A stretch of DNA of 20,345 nt, taken from positions 1 through 20,345 of the forward strand of contig DASPIW010000001.1 of assembly GCA_035628915.1 (NCBI GenBank), written 5' to 3'. This document shows, piece after piece, positions 1-7,506 of the stretch. Source of the stretch: JARBUG01 sp035628915 (GTDB lineage: Bacteria; Bacillota; Sulfobacillia; Symbiobacteriales; Symbiobacteriaceae). Numbering within the stretch: position 1 is the first letter of the stretch; each line of letters opens with the position of its first letter. The notes under the pieces are model-generated. The model was not told where the DNA came from. It was given only the letters and a program-made list of their open reading frames with translations, and did no database searches. A program made the translations under genes and the position numbers.

Positions 1-155
1 AGAATGTTGGCCCGGTGGCCGGAACTGTTCATGAGGCTGGTGTGGGCGCCGCTCACGGAGCCGTTCCCGGCGATGTTCTCACCGGCGGTCCGGTAGCTGA
101 CGCCGAACCTGGTCAGCATATCAAAGGGAGAGCCGTAGGTCTGTAATGACACAGG
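1..155 (-). pseudogene. 5'-truncated CAP/SCP (YkwD-like) domain fragment
   Basis: The minus strand reads a clear CAP/SCP (PR-1-like) signature: TYGSPFDM, then FGVSYRTAGENIAGN, then LMNSSGHRANIL, which runs off the window edge. Proteins of this family are secreted or spore-associated. The frame is closed by a TGA at 156-158, only about seven codons before the TYGSPF motif. The N-terminal half of the CAP domain and any signal peptide are therefore missing. A GTG at 150-152 is in frame but has no Shine-Dalgarno site, so I do not accept it as a real start. The fragment lies just downstream of the RnfD-like gene on the same strand, as if a rearrangement removed the 5' part. The 3' end lies outside the window, so its full extent is unknown. 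The domain identification is secure; pseudogene status is inferred. Confidence 0.7.
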
Positions 156-202
156 TCATGCACCAGCCCGGCCGAGAAGAGGAAGACGTTCACTCCGCTT
201 AT

Positions 203-1006
203 TCATACGTGGTTCTGACGGGCCGCTTGTGCCGAAAAACTTCGCCAGGCATTCCAGGCGTTGGCCACCAGCAATCCAAGCAGATAGAAATACAGTCCGC
301 CGACCAGCAGGTACACCATGACGCAGATGGCGGCGGCAAGGGTGCCAAACCACACCTGGTCCATGTACCTGGCCGGCGAGGTGGGCGGATCCGTCACCAT
401 CATGAACGACAGGAATAGCACGGAATGCAGGAACGGCGCCCGAAGGGCTTCGCCTGCACCGCTTATGTGAAAGAGGCCGGCGACCAGGAGCAGGCTGAAG
501 TAGACGCCCAGGTAAGCGAACACCGCCGGGAACTTGTTGACCCTGGCGGTGACGAGCATGCCGGCAATCACCAGGAAGGCGATGCACCAGGCCGGCAGCA
601 TGGACAACCCGCCCCACCAGCTTTGCGCCGTGCTAAACGCCAGGATTGTCACCACGAGGCCGAAGGCGGCTGGGTTGAAGACCGGCCGCCGTTGCACCTT
701 CAGCAGATGCTTGGAAAGAATGGCGATTGCCGCGGTGAATGCGCACAGATACCACGGAACCATGGTACTCAACACCAGGGCCACGATCAGCCCCGTGAGC
801 ACGGCCCCGTCCGGAAAAACGATGTTTCGCCGCTGCTGCAGCTGGGCGAATCCCAGATCGACCAGAACGGCGGCCCCCACCGCCGCTGCGGTATTGATCC
901 AGCCTTTGTATGCCTCCGGCTGGGAGCTCCCGATCGCCGTGAGCACCAGGAGGGCAGCAAGCGTATAGCCTTTTGGCGTGGAGAGGAATGCCCGGACCTG
1001 GCTCAC
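203..1006 (-). CDS. RnfD/NqrB-family membrane electron-transport subunit
   Basis: A 267-residue, very hydrophobic protein with about eight to nine predicted membrane spans. It carries the RnfD/NqrB/RsxD family signatures FNPAAFGL (about residues 111-118) and TDPPTSPAR near residues 205-213. In Rnf and Nqr complexes this subunit takes part in transmembrane electron transfer through flavin. The usual SGAT flavinylation motif of full-length RnfD (about 330-350 residues) is absent, so this is a short, probably non-flavinylated form. The GTG start at 1006 overlaps the ApbE stop by four bases (GTGA), and a purine-rich AAGGA lies nine bases upstream. It is the last gene of the FMN-binding/ApbE/RnfD-like operon, and no RnfABCEG partners are seen. 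It probably passes electrons between a membrane or cytoplasmic donor and the external FMN protein (inference). Confidence 0.85.
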   Translation of the reverse strand: MSQVRAFLSTPKGYTLAALLVLTAIGSSQPEAYKGWINTAAAVGAAVLVDLGFAQLQQRRNIVFPDGAVLTGLIVALVLSTMVPWYLCAFTAAIAILSKHLLKVQRRPVFNPAAFGLVVTILAFSTAQSWWGGLSMLPAWCIAFLVIAGMLVTARVNKFPAVFAYLGVYFSLLLVAGLFHISGAGEALRAPFLHSVLFLSFMMVTDPPTSPARYMDQVWFGTLAAAICVMVYLLVGGLYFYLLGLLVANAWNAWRSFSAQAARQNHV

Positions 1007-1923
1007 GCTAGCACGTCCTTCATCAGTGAATTTGTGATGTGCATTTCCAGCGATGGTCCGATGAACAGGCCATCTAGCCCCGTCGCATCCAGATACGCCA
1101 TGCCCTTCTCCCGCCCCAGGATGAACGCCGCGGTAGAAGTGGCGTCGGCCAGCATCGCAAACGGCGCCACCACCGTACAGCTCAGGAGGTGGGAAGGCGC
1201 TGCACCCGAGCGGGGATCGATCAGATGATGTGCGTCAGTCCGGATGGGACTGGGGCGCTCGTAGCTTCCCGAAGTGCATACGGCCATATCGGTGAGCCGA
1301 AATCTGCAGATGACCCCATCCTGGCATGTCGGATGGCGGACGCCGATCGTCCAGGGTTCGCCGCACTCGTTCAGTCCGCCGGCGTAGATGTCTCCGCCGG
1401 CATCGATCAGGAAGCCTTCAAACGGCGCCAGTTCCCGGGCCGCGAGATCGACGGCGAGGCCCTTCGCCACCGCGCCCAGATCGAGCGCCAGCGGTTTCCG
1501 CAGCAAGACGGTGTGATGCACTTCGTTCAGGACTACATCCCGGTAACTGACGGGGCCGTCCGGGTCTGCCTGCGAGTCCCGTCTCTCCCCGGACAGGTAA
1601 TTGCGGTTGAAGCCGTACACCTCCATGCGCCGCCCCACTGTCGGATCGAAGGCGCCGCCCGTGTCCTCGGCCATCTCCAGTGCGAAGCCAAGCGCCTGGA
1701 ACAAGAGCTCACTTACCCGAGTTGGGTTCCCCACCTGCAGCGACAGGCGGGCCATTTCGCTCTGTGCGCTGAAGCGACTGCATACCTGCTCGACGAAACC
1801 GAACGCCTGGAATGCGCGCTCCAATCTCGACGCCACCACCCATTCCGGTTGGGACGTCACCACCGTCATCCGAACGACAGTATCCATGTGCAGGGCGGCT
1901 TTACGCCAACTCTGCCGGATCAC
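1003..1923 (-). CDS. apbE: FAD:protein FMN transferase (ApbE family)
   Basis: ApbE enzymes transfer FMN from FAD to a Ser/Thr of a target protein, here most likely the adjacent FMN-binding protein. Family motifs appear in order: GGAFDPTVG (89-97), DLGAVAKGLAVD (148-159), DAGGD (174-178), HHLIDPRSG (232-240) and ADATSTAAFILG (259-270), which includes the Mg-binding Asp and Thr. I place the start at GTG 1923, overlapping the upstream stop as GTGA, because a GGAGG lies seven bases before it. A longer open frame to 2076 would run deep into the upstream gene and has no family similarity. The resulting 306 residues are normal for ApbE. No signal peptide or lipobox is visible, unlike many extracytoplasmic ApbE proteins. 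Flavinylation may therefore occur before export, or the target domain may face the cytoplasm (inference). Confidence 0.93.
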   Translation of the reverse strand: MIRQSWRKAALHMDTVVRMTVVTSQPEWVVASRLERAFQAFGFVEQVCSRFSAQSEMARLSLQVGNPTRVSELLFQALGFALEMAEDTGGAFDPTVGRRMEVYGFNRNYLSGERRDSQADPDGPVSYRDVVLNEVHHTVLLRKPLALDLGAVAKGLAVDLAARELAPFEGFLIDAGGDIYAGGLNECGEPWTIGVRHPTCQDGVICRFRLTDMAVCTSGSYERPSPIRTDAHHLIDPRSGAAPSHLLSCTVVAPFAMLADATSTAAFILGREKGMAYLDATGLDGLFIGPSLEMHITNSLMKDVLA

Positions 1924-2387
1924 ATTCGGGCCTCCGACAGCGCCTTCGAAACGGCCATTCGAAACGCCTGGGTGCTTGCCGTCGCTCCTGTGACGACCTC
2001 CACGTCGTCGTTCTGGCGCGCGATCACCTGCTCGGGGAGCTGATTGATATAGGACTGGCTGTAATGGGTCCAACACTCGGTGATTTGCACATCGGAAATC
2101 AGGCCGTCCTTGATGGTGACGGCAACGCGCAAGCCGCCGATTCCGTTGTAGCCCAAGCCGGTGTAAATGCCGTCGCGATACTGCTGCAATCCGTTAGGGA
2201 GACCGGGGCCTGGCGTCGGCACATCCGCGGTCTGCGGCGGCTGCGTCGTTACCATGGGGGCGGCTGCTGCGATCTGTCTCTCCGGTTCCGACACCCCGGG
2301 CATGGTGACGAAGTACCCGGATGCATACACGATGCCTATGGCTGCTGAGCACAACGCGACCATGCGATTGTCCATGTTGTTGGCCAC
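1920..2387 (-). CDS. Membrane-anchored FMN-binding domain protein
   Basis: A 155-residue protein with an N-terminal hydrophobic anchor (about residues 8-29), a Pro/Thr-rich linker (about 45-66) and an FMN_bind domain (about 67-155). The domain ends in DDVEVVTGATAST; Thr136 of TGAT is the expected phosphoester site for covalent FMN attached by ApbE. The domain occurs in RnfG, NqrC, NosR and the extracellular flavoprotein PplA. I chose the GTG start at 2387 because GGGAGGAGG sits six bases upstream; an ATG four codons later is spaced less well. It is the first gene of the three-gene operon and overlaps apbE by four bases. It is predicted to be an external one-electron or hydride relay on the membrane surface. 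The electron acceptor is unknown; the cytochrome/cupredoxin locus nearby is a candidate (inference). Confidence 0.88.
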   Translation of the reverse strand: MANNMDNRMVALCSAAIGIVYASGYFVTMPGVSEPERQIAAAAPMVTTQPPQTADVPTPGPGLPNGLQQYRDGIYTGLGYNGIGGLRVAVTIKDGLISDVQITECWTHYSQSYINQLPEQVIARQNDDVEVVTGATASTQAFRMAVSKALSEARM

Positions 2388-2771
2388 GTGAGACCTCCTC
2401 CCGGCTGTCCCCAAGGGCGGGGTGATGCCTGCGGGCGAACCCCCTAGAGGGGAACTTCTCTCAAATATCTTTCTTTCATAAATGGAACGCCAAGGGACAT
2501 GATCACGTCAAGGTTAGTCTCGAACTGCTCGCGATGGCCCATCGGGTCATATGGCACGCGGGCACAAATGTGCTGGCAGACCGTTTGCAGCTTGTGGCTG
2601 TAGGCGCCTGCCGGTTCGTTTCACATGAGGGAGACAGATAGCGGTCGCGCATTTGTTATTCAATTGTTATGGCTGGGGGCGGATTATTTATCTGTTTGTG
2701 ATACGAAGTTTGTAATATTAATGTTACGGATTTATGATTCGATCTCATCCGACGAAAACGGAGGTGTGGCC
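2388..2771. promoter_or_regulatory. Divergent intergenic region with AT-rich promoter zone and dyads
   Basis: A 384-base gap separates the minus-strand flavin operon from the plus-strand kinase gene. Positions about 2640-2760 are strikingly AT-rich compared with the flanks, as expected for a promoter zone, but no clear -35/-10 pair stands out. On the minus strand TTGGCG, 17 bases, then AGATAT (within 2463-2491) is a weak promoter candidate for the flavin operon. Two dyads are visible: GACATGATCACGTC (2496-2509, 12 of 14 positions symmetric) and GCACAAATGTGC (2562-2573, perfect five-base arms). They could be operators. An open frame runs into this region upstream of the kinase, but it lacks coding character and a ribosome-binding site. 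Confidence 0.4.
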
Positions 2772-4034
2772 GTGTCCCTGCAGCGGCTGAAAGTGATCGG
2801 CTTCGTCTTGCCGGTCGTCGTCTTGCTGGCGGTGGACGTCATTCGGCACCGGCTCTGGTTTTCCACTTTACACTCGTGGCAAGGCCTGGTCCTGTCAGGC
2901 ATCGCATTCACCGTGATGTCCGTCGGTTTTACCACGGTCATGTTCAGGCGAATCGAAGCGCTGAATGCGGCCCACGCACGCCTCCGGGCGGAGGCGGAAG
3001 AGACCCTGTCCTTCCTGCAAAACCTTGTCCAGCACAGCCCCGACGCGGTGGTCGTGATCACCGTCGAACGCCGGATCACGCTTTGGAACCATGGGGCGGA
3101 ATCCATGTACGGGTTCTCCCAAACGGAAGCGGTCGGCTCCCCGCCGCTCATGGTGCCGCCGGAACGGCGCCAGGAGTACGAAGCGCTCCTGAGCCAGGTA
3201 GGCCAGGGGGAGGCGATCCGCAACTTCGAAACGCAGCGAATGCACAAAGACGGGCATTCCATCGATGTGATGGTCACCCTCAGCCCGCTCCGGAACGCCC
3301 AGGGTGAGGTGGTGGCCGTTCTGGCGATTGCAAAGGACATCACGGCGCTAAAACAAGCGGAGCGGCAGAAACACCAGCTTGGACTTCTGATGGACCGGCA
3401 GCGGATCTGCATGGACCTGCACGACAGCACCATTCAGTCGATTTACGGGGTGGGGCTGCAGTTGGAGGACTGCTGCGCCCAGGTAGAGACTGAGCCCCGG
3501 GCGGTCCAGGCGGCTCTCGGGGCGGCGATTGAGTCCTTGCACAGAGTCACCCAGGACCTGCGCGCCTACATCCTGGATCTGCAGCCGGAGGTGAAGGACC
3601 GTGGCGACTTGGCCGAAAGGCTGGCCGACATGGTTGCCGGCTTTGAGGCCGACTCGCTGATTCCCGTCCGGGTGCGGGTAGCGGCAGAAGTGTCCCGGCT
3701 GTTCCCCGACCAGACGAGCCACCTGCTGCAGATCGTGCGGGAGGCATTGAGCAACGCCTGGCGACATGCCGGGGCAACCGCCGTGGACGTGATCGTCGAG
3801 GCGGCTCCCGCTGGCCTAAGCCTTTCTATCCGCGACAACGGGTGCGGCATGGACCCCGACTGCCGGCCCGGCGACAGCCAGATGGGTCTGCGCAACATGG
3901 CGGCCCGGGCCCGGGCCGCCGGTGGGACGTTCCAGATCGACAGTCGGCCGGGTGCCGGGACCACAGTCTCAGTGATGGTACCCGGACCTGAACAAGTAGC
4001 GTTTGCGGCATCCGCAGAAAGGGTGGTTCCATGA
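2772..4034 (+). CDS. PAS-domain sensor histidine kinase, HisKA_3 (NarX/LuxR-partner) type
   Basis: A 420-residue kinase. Two N-terminal membrane spans (about 7-24 and 37-57) flank a very short loop, followed by a coiled segment (61-85), a PAS domain (about 80-195) and a HisKA_3 dimerisation region with phospho-acceptor His217 in MDLHDSTIQSIYG. The ATPase domain shows the N-box (REALSNAWRHA, Asn328), DNGCGM (355-360) and GLRNMAARA (372-380). With almost no extracytoplasmic domain, sensing is probably through the PAS domain or the membrane. I start at GTG 2772 because GGAGG lies seven bases upstream; the 49 extra upstream codons come from AT-rich non-coding sequence. The response-regulator gene overlaps by four bases, so the two form a cognate pair. 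Its position next to the redox genes suggests a respiratory signal (inference). Confidence 0.9.
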   Translation: MSLQRLKVIGFVLPVVVLLAVDVIRHRLWFSTLHSWQGLVLSGIAFTVMSVGFTTVMFRRIEALNAAHARLRAEAEETLSFLQNLVQHSPDAVVVITVERRITLWNHGAESMYGFSQTEAVGSPPLMVPPERRQEYEALLSQVGQGEAIRNFETQRMHKDGHSIDVMVTLSPLRNAQGEVVAVLAIAKDITALKQAERQKHQLGLLMDRQRICMDLHDSTIQSIYGVGLQLEDCCAQVETEPRAVQAALGAAIESLHRVTQDLRAYILDLQPEVKDRGDLAERLADMVAGFEADSLIPVRVRVAAEVSRLFPDQTSHLLQIVREALSNAWRHAGATAVDVIVEAAPAGLSLSIRDNGCGMDPDCRPGDSQMGLRNMAARARAAGGTFQIDSRPGAGTTVSVMVPGPEQVAFAASAERVVP

Positions 4035-4690
4035 GCCAGTTGCTGAGAGTACTGGTGGTGGATGACCATGAGGTGGTCCGGGTGGGAGTGCGCCGACTCC
4101 TCGAACGCCAATCCGAACTGGCCGTCGTCGGGGAAGCGGGCACGGTCGCAGAGGCCGTGGCCGTTGCGCGGGAAGTGCAACCGGACATGGTCGTGATGGA
4201 CATGCGGCTGCCGGACGGCGATGGGGTGGAGGCCTGTCGGATGATCCGCTCGGAACGCCCCCAGACAAAGGTGCTCATGCTGACTTCTTACACCGATGAT
4301 GATGCCGTGTTTTCCGCCATCATGGCCGGTGCGACGGGATACCTGCTCAAGCAGACCCGGGGCCAGGTGCTGGTCGACGCCATTCTCACGGCGGGTGCGG
4401 GAGGATCGTTGCTGGACCCGTCTATCACCAAACAGGTACTGGACCGGATCAGAGGCGGCAGTTCGGCCGCAGAACGGTTGGCGGGGCTGAGCGACCAGGA
4501 GCAGCGCATCCTCGACCTGATCAGCCGCGGGCTTACGAACCGGGAAATCGCCTATGAGATCTACCTGAGCGAGAAGACTGTGCGCAACTATGTGAGCCAA
4601 CTGCTGCACAAGCTCAACGTGAGCCGCCGGTCGGAAGCGGCCGCCATGGCCGCTCGCTTTCAGCCCCCGTTGCGAACCGCTGTCATGTAG
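4031..4690 (+). CDS. NarL/FixJ-family response regulator
   Basis: A 219-residue regulator with a receiver domain (about 5-120) and a C-terminal LuxR-type helix-turn-helix (about 150-212). Receiver residues are intact: acidic pair Asp11/Asp12, phospho-acceptor Asp57 in VVMDMRLPDGDG, Thr85 and Lys107. The DNA-binding part reads LSDQEQRILDLISRGLTNREIA then SEKTVRNYVSQLLHKL, the standard LuxR recognition pattern. The ATG at 4031 overlaps the kinase stop (ATGA), so the two are translationally coupled. It is expected to bind DNA as a dimer after phosphorylation by the upstream kinase. Targets are unknown; the dyads at 2496, 2562, 11828 and 11949 are candidates (inference). Confidence 0.94.
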   Translation: MSQLLRVLVVDDHEVVRVGVRRLLERQSELAVVGEAGTVAEAVAVAREVQPDMVVMDMRLPDGDGVEACRMIRSERPQTKVLMLTSYTDDDAVFSAIMAGATGYLLKQTRGQVLVDAILTAGAGGSLLDPSITKQVLDRIRGGSSAAERLAGLSDQEQRILDLISRGLTNREIAYEIYLSEKTVRNYVSQLLHKLNVSRRSEAAAMAARFQPPLRTAVM

Positions 4691-4712
4691 GCAGTAAGAT
4701 CCTGTAGACCCT

Positions 4713-4749
4713 AGGCCGGTTGTGCTGCTTTGAGCGACGCAACCGGCCT
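4713..4749. terminator. Hairpin terminator between convergent genes
   Basis: AGGCCGGTTG (4713-4722) pairs perfectly with CAACCGGCCT (4740-4749) across a 17-base loop. On the plus strand it is followed by a short, only moderately T-rich tail (tactttcc). It lies 23 bases after the response-regulator stop and 20 bases after the end of the convergent rhodanese gene on the other strand. It may therefore serve both. Confidence 0.75.
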
Positions 4750-4769
4750 TACTTTCCTGATCGAGCAAA

Positions 4770-5315
4770 TCAGCAATCGTTCATCTCTTTCGACTTCTCC
4801 TTTGACAACGGGGCCTCAGCCTTGTCCAGCGGGTACCCGGCCGCATCCCAGGACCTCATTCCGCCCTTTACATCCACCAGGTTGGTGTAGCCCAGCTTCA
4901 CCAGTTCGTTCACGGCGACACTGCTCATGTTGCCGCTCCGGCAGTAGAGCACGATGCGGGCGTTCTTGTCCGCAGGCAGTTTGGCGAGGTTCTCCGGCTT
5001 GGCAATCTGGTCATAGGGAATCTCCAGGTCGGTGCCGTCAATGCGCCCTTCAAAGGGAATGTGGACGTTGACCAGCACGAAGTTCTTGCTCGCCAGCGCC
5101 TGTTTCAGATCCTGGACGGTCCACTCGTAGTAGCCGGCAGCGTTCTTGGTCTGGGTGGCGCCGGAACCCGAAGCCGGTCGGGCGGGGGAGGACTGGGCAC
5201 CGGTGGCCGGAGTAGCCGAGGCCGAAGCAGGTTCTGCCTTTCTTGAAGCGCACCCTGCCGCCAGGATTACGGCGGCTGCCACGATGCTCCCGACTACAGC
5301 CATTCGGCTATTCAC
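4770..5315 (-). CDS. Rhodanese-like lipoprotein
   Basis: A 181-residue single-domain rhodanese exported as a lipoprotein: signal residues 1-21, lipobox LAAGC (Cys22), an Ala/Ser/Pro-rich linker (about 23-58), then the rhodanese fold (about 60-163). The active-site loop is CRSGNMS with Cys125, and the typical GGMRSWDAAGYP follows near 151-162. Such proteins carry sulfane sulfur, for instance from thiosulfate or polysulfide. I start at GTG 5315 (GGGAGGGG five to six bases upstream); an ATG four codons later is less well spaced. The protein ends in an extra Cys181, which is unusual and could give a second thiol. It is the last gene of the redox locus, separated from the Ig-like gene by a long hairpin, so it may be expressed separately. 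Outside the cell it could supply or detoxify sulfur species (inference). Confidence 0.9.
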   Translation of the reverse strand: MNSRMAVVGSIVAAAVILAAGCASRKAEPASASATPATGAQSSPARPASGSGATQTKNAAGYYEWTVQDLKQALASKNFVLVNVHIPFEGRIDGTDLEIPYDQIAKPENLAKLPADKNARIVLYCRSGNMSSVAVNELVKLGYTNLVDVKGGMRSWDAAGYPLDKAEAPLSKEKSKEMNDC

Positions 5316-5317
5316 TG

Positions 5318-5335
5318 AATACCCCTCCCGGTATT
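5318..5335 (-). promoter_or_regulatory. Hairpin presenting the rhodanese Shine-Dalgarno site
   Basis: On the minus strand AATACC pairs with GGTATT (six bases), and the loop is the GGGAGG ribosome-binding site of the rhodanese gene. The start codon lies three bases after the stem. This could tune translation, but the stem is short and may be fortuitous. Confidence 0.35.
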
Positions 5336-5362
5336 TGGTTACGGTTGTACCGTACCACACCG

Positions 5363-5399
5363 AAGCTGCCTCCTGCCCGCTCGGTGCAGGAGGCAGCTT
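5363..5399 (-). terminator. Long perfect intercistronic hairpin
   Basis: AAGCTGCCTCCTGC (5363-5376) pairs perfectly with GCAGGAGGCAGCTT (5386-5399): 14 base pairs with a nine-base loop. It sits in the 108-base gap between the Ig-like gene and the rhodanese gene, both on the minus strand. No T-run follows on the minus strand, so it may be a weak terminator, a transcript-stabilising 3' end or a processing site. It divides the rhodanese from the rest of the operon. Confidence 0.55.
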
Positions 5400-5423
5400 G
5401 TCGTATCAGCATTCCTCGCCGGA

Positions 5424-6083
5424 CTACCCGGCCCGCTTGAGGCGGCCGACCATGTAGTAAACCCAGCCGTAGGTGAACCAGACGCCGCCGGCCACGATCC
5501 CAAGGCCCAAGACTAACCATGGATTCGGACGCGGGGTGAGCAGCGGGTCTAGTGGCTGTGCTGCGGCGGCGGGAACGGAGATCGCCGCTTGCGCAACGGT
5601 TGGCGCCAGGGCATCGTTACCGGCAAACTGGGCCCTCATCGAAACCTGCTGGCCCGGGTAGGTCTGCACATCGAGTTGTGCCTGTCCCTTATCATCAGTG
5701 TTGACCGTCCCCAGGTTCTGCGTGCCAAAGGTGGTCTTGCGGGAGAACTGCACAGGCGCTCTACCTATCGGCTTCCCATCAGTGCCAGTCAGGACGGCGA
5801 GCGCCACTGCACTTTGGTCAGTCTTCGCCGAAAGAGTAAATGTCAGGGCGGTCGCCCCGCGGGGGCCTTGAGGCTCAGCCTTTGCACCCGGAGCCGCACC
5901 CGGAGCCGCCTCGTGTCCGTGGGTCATATCCTTCGGTGCCGCCGTCTGGCCCGCCGGCACGACCGGGGTGTTCACCTGCGTGGTGACCTTCGCATTGTTT
6001 CCCTCAGCCAGTGCGACGCCGCTGAAGGCGATTGTCAGCAGGATGAGTCCGGCCCCGGCTATCAGGCGCAGTCGCCTTTTCAT
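5424..6083 (-). CDS. Membrane-anchored Ig-like domain protein, function unknown
   Basis: A 219-residue exported protein. It has a signal peptide (about 1-26, ending ALAE), a His/Ala/Pro-rich linker (about 30-75, with a DMTHGHEAAPG stretch), an Ig-like beta-sandwich resembling bacterial Big-type domains (about 78-170, with TGTDGKPIGRAPVQF and TDDKGQAQLDV) and a C-terminal membrane helix (about 188-212) followed by a basic tail. The ATG overlaps the NrfD-like stop by four bases (ATGA), so the two are coupled. No cofactor motif is visible apart from a few His residues in the linker. Co-expression with the quinol module suggests a structural or assembly subunit on the outer face of the membrane (inference). 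I do not recognise a named family. Confidence 0.8.
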   Translation of the reverse strand: MKRRLRLIAGAGLILLTIAFSGVALAEGNNAKVTTQVNTPVVPAGQTAAPKDMTHGHEAAPGAAPGAKAEPQGPRGATALTFTLSAKTDQSAVALAVLTGTDGKPIGRAPVQFSRKTTFGTQNLGTVNTDDKGQAQLDVQTYPGQQVSMRAQFAGNDALAPTVAQAAISVPAAAAQPLDPLLTPRPNPWLVLGLGIVAGGVWFTYGWVYYMVGRLKRAG

Positions 6084-7480
6084 GATGCGTGCGCCCCCTT
6101 CTTGTGCCCGTGAGCGGGCGCCACGTCGTCCTCTGTCTCCCAGATGGAAACCACCGGGAAGAGTTTGGAGAACAGGGCGTAGAGAAGGATGAACCCGCAC
6201 ACCCCGGCAGCCAGGATCGACCACTCCACCCAAGTTGGATGGTAGAACTGGTAGTCGTTGGCTACGTTCTGAATCGGCAGGAAGGGGTTGCCCAGCGTGG
6301 GTGTCACGATGATGTAGCGCTTGAGCCACATGCCGACATTCAGCGCGACGGCCGACGTTACCAACCCGAACATTCCGGTCCATCTCCTGAGCGCGACGAC
6401 CAACACCGGGACGAACGTGAAGGCCATGCCAGCCCAGAAGACCCCACTGAACTGGCCGGTAAAGAGCGAGCTGATCAGGTGCAACTCGGCTTCTTCCTTA
6501 GTGTAGAAGCCGGTCAGGTATTCGCTGAAGGTGGTGTAGAGGTAGACCAGGCCGGAGGCGATCAAGAGGTAGCCGAGCTTCGTGAAGTGAGCCTCCGTGA
6601 TGTAGCGCTCCAGGTCGTAGACCTTCCGGAAGATCCAGACGGCTACAATCAGGGCGCCGATACCGGAGTAAATGGCGCCGACCACGAAGTAGGGCCCGAA
6701 GATGGTGGAGTGCCAGCCTTCTCGCAGCGTCATGCTGAAGATAAAGGAGACGACCGTGTGGACGCTGATAGCTACCGGCATGATCACGATCGCCATGATG
6801 CTGATGATCTTCTCCAGGATGCGGTGCTGCTCCGGGGTGCCCGTCCAGTTCATGGAAAGCTTCTTGTAAATCCAGGCCCGCACCGGGTGACGATCCTTCA
6901 AATAGGGATAGCATTTCGCCAGGTCCGGAATCATGGGCAGCCAGAGGTAGGTGAGACTTCCGAAAAGGTAGGTGGTTACCGAAACCACGTCCCACAGGAG
7001 CGGCGATTGCAGCCGCCCGTGGATGATCAGGTTCAGGATCCGGTCCGGGCGGCCGAGGTCGATGATCACCATGGGGGCGCCAATCAGGATCGCCACGCCG
7101 GTGATCACCTCGGCCAGCCGGGTGATCGGGTGGCGCCAGTTGGCGCCGCTGACCCGCAGGATCGCCGAGATCAGCGTGCCGGCATGGCTCACACCAATGA
7201 AGAAGACGAAACTGATGATGTAGATGCCCCAGGAGTAATAGCTCCGCATGCCGGTGACGCCCAGGCCGTCTTTCAGTTGGTAGAGGTATCCGACCAACCC
7301 CCAGGCCATGATGCCAATCAGGACCCCAAGCAGGATATAGAAGCCCGTGCCGGTCTCCACAACAGGGCGGAGCAGTTCCGGCGCGTCCGGTGGCAGCGTC
7401 TCGGCCCGCTCTTTGGCTGTCCGTCCAGCCGTGACGGCCGGGGCCGCCGCGGCAGCCATACGCATCGAATGGTCATTCAT
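6080..7480 (-). CDS. NrfD/ActC-type quinol-interacting membrane subunit
   Basis: A 466-residue polytopic protein with nine or ten predicted membrane helices. It belongs to the NrfD/PsrC family, nearest in character to the ActC/HmcC/QrcD long forms. Diagnostic stretches are GVSHAGTLISAILR and MVIIDLGRPDR, the His and Asp positions implicated in quinone and proton chemistry in ActC, and FGPYFVVGAIYSGIGALIVAV. Such subunits exchange electrons between menaquinone and a partner iron-sulfur protein on the outer face. The ATG at 7480 has GGGGAGG about eight bases upstream. It follows the Fe-S gene by 26 bases and overlaps the Ig-like gene. The C-terminus is His-rich (APAHGHKKGAH). No molybdopterin catalytic subunit and no multihaem ActA-like subunit is present, so this is an NrfD/Fe-S core working with other redox partners. 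Confidence 0.92.
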   Translation of the reverse strand: MNDHSMRMAAAAAPAVTAGRTAKERAETLPPDAPELLRPVVETGTGFYILLGVLIGIMAWGLVGYLYQLKDGLGVTGMRSYYSWGIYIISFVFFIGVSHAGTLISAILRVSGANWRHPITRLAEVITGVAILIGAPMVIIDLGRPDRILNLIIHGRLQSPLLWDVVSVTTYLFGSLTYLWLPMIPDLAKCYPYLKDRHPVRAWIYKKLSMNWTGTPEQHRILEKIISIMAIVIMPVAISVHTVVSFIFSMTLREGWHSTIFGPYFVVGAIYSGIGALIVAVWIFRKVYDLERYITEAHFTKLGYLLIASGLVYLYTTFSEYLTGFYTKEEAELHLISSLFTGQFSGVFWAGMAFTFVPVLVVALRRWTGMFGLVTSAVALNVGMWLKRYIIVTPTLGNPFLPIQNVANDYQFYHPTWVEWSILAAGVCGFILLYALFSKLFPVVSIWETEDDVAPAHGHKKGAHAS

Positions 7481-7506
7481 AGGGTCAGCCTCCCCGAATG
7501 GTCAGA

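Noticed and set aside
156..158. TGA ahead of the CAP fragment as a selenocysteine codon, given the selenium-type genes in the window
   Set aside because: The codons upstream of the TGA do not continue the CAP domain, and no following stem-loop was apparent. Truncation is simpler.
1924..2076. Upstream extension of the ApbE frame into the FMN-binding gene
   Set aside because: It would overlap the upstream gene by 50 codons with no ApbE similarity. GTG 1923 has GGAGG at ideal spacing and a GTGA coupling overlap.
3566..4768. Long open frame on the minus strand antisense to the kinase and response regulator
   Set aside because: It is a high-GC shadow frame: its composition is low-complexity Arg/Pro/Ser-rich, no domain is recognisable, and both sense genes are secure.
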